NCBI GenBank assembly: GCA_027021685.1
Contig: JALUTW010000217.1
Span: 1-11,385 of the forward strand
DNA length: 11,385 nucleotides
Direction of reading: 5' to 3'
Source of the DNA: Chromatiales bacterium
Lineage (GTDB): Bacteria > Pseudomonadota > Gammaproteobacteria > CAMYNG01
Positions 7,216 to 11,385 of this stretch are shown here, in pieces; the stretch's first letter is position 1, and each line of letters opens with the position of its first letter. The translations under genes and the position numbers were made by a program. The notes beneath the pieces were generated by a model. That model did no database searches. It saw only the letters and a program-made list of their open reading frames with translations, and was not told where the DNA came from.

Positions 7216-7950
7216 ATGCGCCCCAGCGGACGCGCGCCCGACGAACTGCGCCCCATTCGTTTCACCCGCCGTTACACCCGCCACGCCGAGGGCTCGGTGC
7301 TGGTGGAGTTCGGCGACACCCGCGTCATCTGCACCGCCACCGTGGAGGCCAGGGTCCCCGGCTTCCTGCGCGACAGCGGCCAGGGCTGGGTCACCGCCGA
7401 GTACGGCATGCTGCCCCGCGCCACCGGCACCCGCACCGGGCGGGAGGCGGCACGCGGGCGCCAGGGCGGGCGCACCATGGAGATCCAGCGCCTCATCGGC
7501 CGCTCCCTGCGCGCGGCGGTGGATCTCACCCGCCTCGGCGAGCACACCATCACCCTGGACTGCGACGTGATCCAGGCCGACGGCGGCACCCGCACCGCCT
7601 CCATCACCGGCGGCTGGGTGGCCCTGGCCGATGCCGTGGCCCACATGCTGGAGCAGGGCATGATCACGGAAGACCCCATGCGCCACCAGGTGGCCTCGGT
7701 CTCGGTGGGGCTGTACCAGGGCACCCCGGTGCTGGACCTGGACTACGCCGAGGACTCGGCCTGCGACACCGACATGAACGTGGTCATGACCGACGCCGGC
7801 CACTACATCGAGATCCAGGGCACCGCCGAGGGCGAGCCCTTCGACGAGGCGGCGCTGCAGGCCATGCTGGCCCTGGCCCGCGGCGGTATCGCCCGGCTCA
7901 TCGACAAGCAGCGCGCGGCGCTGGCGGAGCAGGACGGCGTCGCCGCATGA
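7216..7950 (+). CDS. rph: Ribonuclease PH
   Basis: This 244-residue phosphorolytic 3'-5' exoribonuclease trims tRNA 3' extensions and degrades structured RNA, using phosphate and releasing nucleoside diphosphates. It forms a ring-shaped hexamer in the cytosol. Conserved marks are [14 protein letters not shown] at the N-terminus, [10 protein letters not shown] (61-70), the phosphate-site [12 protein letters not shown] (81-92, Arg86) and GTRTASI (124-130), and the catalytic aspartates in [16 protein letters not shown] (Asp180 and Asp186). The reading frame is complete, unlike the frameshifted rph of E. coli K-12. The ATG has AAGGA 8 nt upstream. An extended -10 box lies about 40 nt upstream. 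The stop overlaps the rdgB start as ATGA, and rph-rdgB pairing is common in bacteria. Confidence 0.97.
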   Translation: MRPSGRAPDELRPIRFTRRYTRHAEGSVLVEFGDTRVICTATVEARVPGFLRDSGQGWVTAEYGMLPRATGTRTGREAARGRQGGRTMEIQRLIGRSLRAAVDLTRLGEHTITLDCDVIQADGGTRTASITGGWVALADAVAHMLEQGMITEDPMRHQVASVSVGLYQGTPVLDLDYAEDSACDTDMNVVMTDAGHYIEIQGTAEGEPFDEAALQAMLALARGGIARLIDKQRAALAEQDGVAA

Positions 7951-8570
7951 GGCGGGTGGTGCTGGCCAGCAACAACCCGGGCAAGGCGCGGGAGCTGGGC
8001 CAGCTCCTGGCCGGCAGCGGCCTGGAGGTGGTGCCCCAGTCGGCCCTCGGCGTGCCCGAGGCGGAGGAGACCGGGCTCACCTTCGTGGAAAACGCCATTC
8101 TCAAGGCCCGCAACGCCTGCGCCCACACCGGCCTGCCGGCCCTGGCCGACGACTCGGGCCTGGAGGTGGACGCCCTGCGCGGCGAGCCGGGCATCCACTC
8201 GGCGCGTTACGCCGGGCCCGGCGCCTCCGACGCCGACAACCTGCGCAAGCTGCTCGACGCCCTGGACGGGGTGCCGGAGGCCGGGCGCAGCGCCCGCTTC
8301 CAGTGCCTGCTGGTGCTCATGCGCCACGCCGCCGATCCGGTGCCCCTCATCTGCCAGGGGACCTGGGAGGGACGCATCGCCACCGCCCCCCGCGGGGAGA
8401 GCGGCTTCGGCTACGACCCGGTGTTCCTCGTGCCCGAGAAGGGCTGCACCGCGGCCGAGCTGCCGGCGGAGGAGAAGAACCGCCTCAGCCACCGCGGCCG
8501 TGCCATCACCTGCCTGCTGGAGCGGCTGCCGGAGGTGCACTTCCCGCCCGGGGCCGCCGCTACGCCGTGA
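7947..8570 (+). CDS. rdgB: RdgB/HAM1 family non-canonical purine NTP pyrophosphatase
   Basis: This 207-residue enzyme hydrolyses XTP, dITP and ITP to monophosphates plus pyrophosphate, keeping deaminated purines out of DNA and RNA. The signature N-terminus [20 protein letters not shown] includes the substrate-binding SNNxGK. Further marks are [11 protein letters not shown] (45-55), the catalytic/metal [12 protein letters not shown] (66-77), HSARYAG (84-90), [11 protein letters not shown] (150-160) and the SHRGRA (181-186) base-recognition motif. The length fits the family. The ATG overlaps the rph stop by 4 nt, so translation is probably coupled. Its own stop overlaps the GTG of the protease gene. 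In E. coli rdgB is followed directly by hemW; here two signalling genes intervene. Confidence 0.97.
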   Translation: MRRVVLASNNPGKARELGQLLAGSGLEVVPQSALGVPEAEETGLTFVENAILKARNACAHTGLPALADDSGLEVDALRGEPGIHSARYAGPGASDADNLRKLLDALDGVPEAGRSARFQCLLVLMRHAADPVPLICQGTWEGRIATAPRGESGFGYDPVFLVPEKGCTAAELPAEEKNRLSHRGRAITCLLERLPEVHFPPGAAATP

Positions 8571-9832
8571 ACCCGCACCGCCTCGCCCGCCTGGTCCTGT
8601 GGCTGGCCGCCGCCGGCTGGACGGCGGCGCCGGCCCAGTCCACCCAGGAGGTGTACGACCGGTTCAAGGACCGGCTGCTGCAGGTGCGCATCATCGACAC
8701 CGACTCCAACGCCCGCAGCGTCATCGGCTCCGGTTTCTACGTGGACGGCGCGGGCCACCTGATCACCAACTATCACGTGGTGTCGCGCGTGATCCTGCGC
8801 CCGGAGCAGTACCGGGCCGAGGTGGTGGGCGCGGAGGGCGGCGACCCGGCGCCGGCGCGGGTGCTGGCGGTGGACGTGGTCAACGACCTCGCGGTGCTGG
8901 CCACCGGCCGCCGCGATACGCCGCACCTGGCCGTGCGCACGAAGCCGGTGCGCAAGGGCACGCGCATGTACTCCCTGGGCAACCCCCACGACCTGGGCAT
9001 GACCATCGTGGAGGGCACGTACAACGGCTACGTGGACGACAGCCTGCACCGGCGCATCCATCTCACCGGCTCCCTCAATCCGGGCATGAGCGGTGGCCCC
9101 ACCATCAATGCCCGCGGCGAGGTGGTGGGCGTCAACGTGGCCACGGCCGGCAACCAGATCGGCTTCCTGGTGCCGGCGGAGTTCGTCAGGCGGCTCACCG
9201 CGGCGCTCCCGGAAACCCCGCCCGGCCCTGGCGCCCTGCTGGAGCAGGTGGGGCGGCAACTGCTGGCCAACCAGGAGACCATGACGCAGCGCCTGCTGGC
9301 CCGACCGCTGGCGACCAAGTCCCTGGGCCCGTACCGGGTGGCCGCGGCCATGGTGGAGGGGCTCAACTGCTGGGGCGACTCCGCCACCGAGCAGGAGCTC
9401 TACTACAGCGAGACCAGCTACGTCTGCGGCAGCAAGCACCAGATCTACGTGGGCAGCGGACTGCGCACCGGCACCGTGCGCTACCAGCACACCTTTCTCA
9501 AGGGGCGCGACATCGGCAGCCTGCACTTCTACGCCCTGTTCGAGCAGTACTTCTCCCGCCCCGACGCGCCGCGCGGCGGGCGCAAGGACGACGTGGGCCG
9601 CTACGACTGCCGCACCGGGTTCGTCACCGCCAACGGCATGCGGCTCAAGGCGGCCCTGTGCCTGCGGGCGTACAAGCGCTTCGCCGGGCTGTTCGACGCA
9701 GTGCTCAACGTCGCCACCCTCAACCGGCCCGACGCCGGCCTGCACAGCGTGCTCGCCCTGCGCGGCTTCAGCCGCGACAACATCCGCCGCCTGGCGGCCC
9801 GCTACCTGGAGGTGCTGGCGTGGAAAGAATGA
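8567..9832 (+). CDS. Exported trypsin-like (HtrA-type) serine protease with a novel C-terminal domain
   Basis: This 421-residue protein is a predicted periplasmic protease. Residues 1-24 form a signal peptide: a basic NPHRLAR, a hydrophobic [13 protein letters not shown] and a likely signal peptidase cut after APA. The chymotrypsin-fold domain (about 28-215) has GSGFYVD, His70 in ITNYHVV, Asp107 in VNDLAVL and Ser175 in NPGMSGGP, so the triad is complete. [11 protein letters not shown] and GEVVGVNVA are DegP-like. No PDZ domain follows. Instead residues about 220-421 form an unrecognised domain with four cysteines (268, 287, 348, 365) that could make two disulphides in the periplasm. The GTG start overlaps the rdgB stop (GTGA) and lacks a nearby Shine-Dalgarno, implying reinitiation. 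It overlaps the FHA gene by 4 nt, so the two are likely partners. The substrate is unknown. Confidence 0.9.
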   Translation: MNPHRLARLVLWLAAAGWTAAPAQSTQEVYDRFKDRLLQVRIIDTDSNARSVIGSGFYVDGAGHLITNYHVVSRVILRPEQYRAEVVGAEGGDPAPARVLAVDVVNDLAVLATGRRDTPHLAVRTKPVRKGTRMYSLGNPHDLGMTIVEGTYNGYVDDSLHRRIHLTGSLNPGMSGGPTINARGEVVGVNVATAGNQIGFLVPAEFVRRLTAALPETPPGPGALLEQVGRQLLANQETMTQRLLARPLATKSLGPYRVAAAMVEGLNCWGDSATEQELYYSETSYVCGSKHQIYVGSGLRTGTVRYQHTFLKGRDIGSLHFYALFEQYFSRPDAPRGGRKDDVGRYDCRTGFVTANGMRLKAALCLRAYKRFAGLFDAVLNVATLNRPDAGLHSVLALRGFSRDNIRRLAARYLEVLAWKE

Positions 9833-10779
9833 TCGTGGTGGAGGTCCTGGACCGCTTCGGCAAGGTGCGCCAGCGCCACCGCCTGCGGCACTTCCCCGCC
9901 ACCATCGGGCGTGGCTACGACAACGACATCATCCTCGACGACCCCCACGTCTCGGCCCGGCACCTGAAGCTGGACTTCGACGCCGAGGGCCGGCTGTTCG
10001 CCCATGACCTGGACAGCGACAACGGCCTCTACGCGGTGGCGCCGCTCAAGCGCGTGGACAGCCTGTGGCTCAAGTCCGGGGGGCGCCTGCGCATCGGGCA
10101 CACCGAGCTGCAGGTGTTCTTTCCCGATCACCCGGTGCCGGCGGCGGTGCTGGACCGCGCCAAGCCCGCGGCCGTGACCCTGTTCTTCTCCGCCTGGCCC
10201 GGGCTGCTCCTCACCTGGCTGGTGCTGGCCGGGGTCATGCTGGCCCGCCAGGTGCTGGAGCTGGAAGAAGAAGCGACCCTGGGCGAGCTGCTGCTGGAGA
10301 TGGCGCCGGTGTTCGTGGGCCTGCTGGCCTGGACCGGCGCCTGGTCGGTGGCCAGCCGCGCGGTGACCCACCGCTTCTATTTCGCCCTGCACGGCAGCTT
10401 CGCCGGCGGTTTCCTGCTGGCCGACATGTTCACCCAGACCCTGGCCGAGTACGTGGAGTTCGCCCTCATGCTGGACGGGGCCGTCCTGTGGCTGGGCGGC
10501 GTCTCCGGCGTGGTGCTGCTGGCCCTGCTGCTCTACGGCCACCTGCGCTACGCCACCACCCTGCAGCGCCGGCGCGCGTGGCGCGTGGCCGGCGGGATCG
10601 CCCTGGCCGTGGCCCTGCTGTTCGCCGGCGGCCTGTGGGTCATCCACGACCAGGACCACCAGCGCCTGGCCTTCTCCCACTACCTCAAGCCGCCGCGCTT
10701 CGCGCTGGCGAGCCCGGTGGAGGTGGAGGAGTTTCTCGCCGCCGCCGCCACGCTGGCGCCCGGACCCGATGAAGACTGA
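9829..10779 (+). CDS. FHA domain membrane protein with five predicted transmembrane segments
   Basis: This 316-residue protein joins a cytosolic phosphothreonine-binding FHA domain to a membrane part. The FHA domain (about 2-100) shows TIGRGYDNDI with Gly27-Arg28, the SARH motif (42-45), SDNGLY (Asn65-Gly66) and RLRIGHTELQVF. These are the usual phosphopeptide-contact residues. Hydrophobic spans follow at about 115-138, 159-175, 183-202, 218-237 and 253-272. Basic residues cluster in the second-third and fourth-fifth loops (notably LQRRRAWR), and acidic ones in the first-second loop. This predicts the N-terminus inside and a 44-residue tail in the periplasm. The ATG overlaps the protease stop (ATGA). 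An in-frame GTG at 9820 has GGAGG 7 nt upstream and would add three residues. The family is not recognised beyond the FHA domain. A role reading the upstream kinase and passing a signal to the periplasmic protease is inference. Confidence 0.87.
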   Translation: MIVVEVLDRFGKVRQRHRLRHFPATIGRGYDNDIILDDPHVSARHLKLDFDAEGRLFAHDLDSDNGLYAVAPLKRVDSLWLKSGGRLRIGHTELQVFFPDHPVPAAVLDRAKPAAVTLFFSAWPGLLLTWLVLAGVMLARQVLELEEEATLGELLLEMAPVFVGLLAWTGAWSVASRAVTHRFYFALHGSFAGGFLLADMFTQTLAEYVEFALMLDGAVLWLGGVSGVVLLALLLYGHLRYATTLQRRRAWRVAGGIALAVALLFAGGLWVIHDQDHQRLAFSHYLKPPRFALASPVEVEEFLAAAATLAPGPDED

Positions 10780-11385
10780 CGCCGCCGGCCCCGGACCCCG
10801 CTTCGCCGCCCCGCCGCCGCTGTCGCTGTACCTGCACCTGCCGTGGTGCGTGCGCAAGTGCCCCTACTGCGACTTCAACTCCCACCCGCTGCGGGACCAG
10901 GCACCCTGGGCCCGCTACGTGGACGCCCTGCTGGCCGACCTGGAGCACGAGCTGCCCCGGGTCTGGGGCCGGCGCGTGGGCACGGTGTTCCTGGGCGGCG
11001 GCACCCCCAGCCTGCTGCCCGCGGCGGAGCTGGCGCGGCTGCTGGACGGCGTGCGGGCCCGCCTGCCGCTCGCCCCCGGCGCCGAGATCACCCTGGAGGC
11101 CAACCCCGGCACCGCCGAGGCGGCGCGCTTCGCCGCCTTCCGCGCCGCCGGGGTCAACCGCCTGTCCATCGGCGTGCAGAGCCTCGACGATGCCATGCTC
11201 GGGGCCCTGGGCCGCATCCACGACGCGGCCCAGGCCCGGGCCGCGGTGGCCGCCGCGCGCGCGGCCGGCTTCGACAACATCAACCTGGACCTCATGTTCG
11301 GCCTGCCGGGACAGGATCACGCCGGCGCGCTGCGCGACCTGGAGGCAGCGCTGGCGCTGGCCCCGGAACACCTGTCCTGGTACCA
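10769..11385 (+). CDS. hemW: Radical SAM heme chaperone HemW (5' part, cut by the window end)
   Basis: The first 205 codons of a HemW/YggW protein run off the right edge. HemW is a radical-SAM-family protein that binds a [4Fe-4S] cluster and carries heme to target proteins; it is often misannotated as coproporphyrinogen III oxidase. The visible part closely follows E. coli HemW: LSLYLHLPWCVRKCPYCDFN with cluster ligands Cys27, Cys31 and Cys34, VFLGGGTPSLL, EITLEANPGT, GVNRLSIGVQS, LGRIHDAAQA, NLDLMFGLPGQ and LAPEHLSWY at the edge. The heme-binding HNxxYW motif and the C-terminal domain lie outside the window. The ATG (MKTDAAG) lies 11 nt inside the FHA gene, indicating cotranscription. rdgB-hemW adjacency in E. 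coli suggests the protease and FHA genes were placed between them. Confidence 0.95.
   Translation, partial: MKTDAAGPGPRFAAPPPLSLYLHLPWCVRKCPYCDFNSHPLRDQAPWARYVDALLADLEHELPRVWGRRVGTVFLGGGTPSLLPAAELARLLDGVRARLPLAPGAEITLEANPGTAEAARFAAFRAAGVNRLSIGVQSLDDAMLGALGRIHDAAQARAAVAAARAAGFDNINLDLMFGLPGQDHAGALRDLEAALALAPEHLSWY

Noticed and set aside
5324..10779. A fragment of a type VI secretion locus, because kinase, PP2C and FHA genes occur together there
   Set aside because: No secretion structural gene is present, the kinase lacks the extra domains of PpkA, and housekeeping genes lie in between.
10769..11385. Oxygen-independent coproporphyrinogen III oxidase HemN
   Set aside because: The N-terminus, CxxxCxxCDFN motif and rdgB-linked position match HemW/YggW. 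The distinguishing C-terminal motifs are outside the window, so this rests on the N-terminal match.

Overview
The window reads as chromosomal DNA of a high-G+C gammaproteobacterium. The evidence is strong E. coli-like similarity in RidA, SpoT, the RNA polymerase omega subunit, Gmk, YicC, RNase PH, RdgB and HemW, together with the gene adjacencies yicC-gmk-rpoZ-spoT and rdgB-hemW. The G+C richness, and the long spurious open frames opposite most genes, suggest something like the Ectothiorhodospiraceae/Chromatiales. That placement is an inference and was not tested. Every base lies in or close to a gene, and the longest gene-free stretch is about 170 bp.

Left half (1-5151, minus strand, transcribed right to left): yicC, then a small type II toxin-antitoxin pair, then gmk, rpoZ, spoT and ridA. 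Apart from the toxin-antitoxin pair this is a common nucleotide-metabolism and stringent-response cluster: a YicC RNase, GMP kinase, RNA polymerase omega, the ppGpp synthetase/hydrolase and a reactive-enamine deaminase. The antitoxin/toxin pair (ATGA overlap) sits between yicC and gmk, and the toxin's 3' end overlaps the likely gmk start, so the pair appears built into the operon.

Centre (5152-5323): a divergent intergenic region that should hold the promoters of both the yicC and the kinase transcription units.

Right half (5324-11385, plus strand): a cytosolic Ser/Thr protein kinase and a PP2C phosphatase, then rph and rdgB, then an exported trypsin-like protease and a membrane protein with an N-terminal FHA domain, then hemW (cut by the window edge). 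Junctions are very tight: 3 nt between kinase and phosphatase, 4-nt overlaps at rph/rdgB, rdgB/protease and protease/FHA, and 11 nt at FHA/hemW. A strong extended -10 box (TGATATAAT) lies just before rph.

The most interesting content is the set of four signalling genes interleaved with the housekeeping rph-rdgB-hemW block. Kinase writer, phosphatase eraser, FHA phosphothreonine reader and periplasmic protease could together form a trans-envelope phospho-signalling system. The FHA protein has five predicted membrane spans, which puts its FHA domain in the cytosol and its C-terminal tail in the periplasm, where the protease acts. This linkage is inferred from domain content and gene order only.
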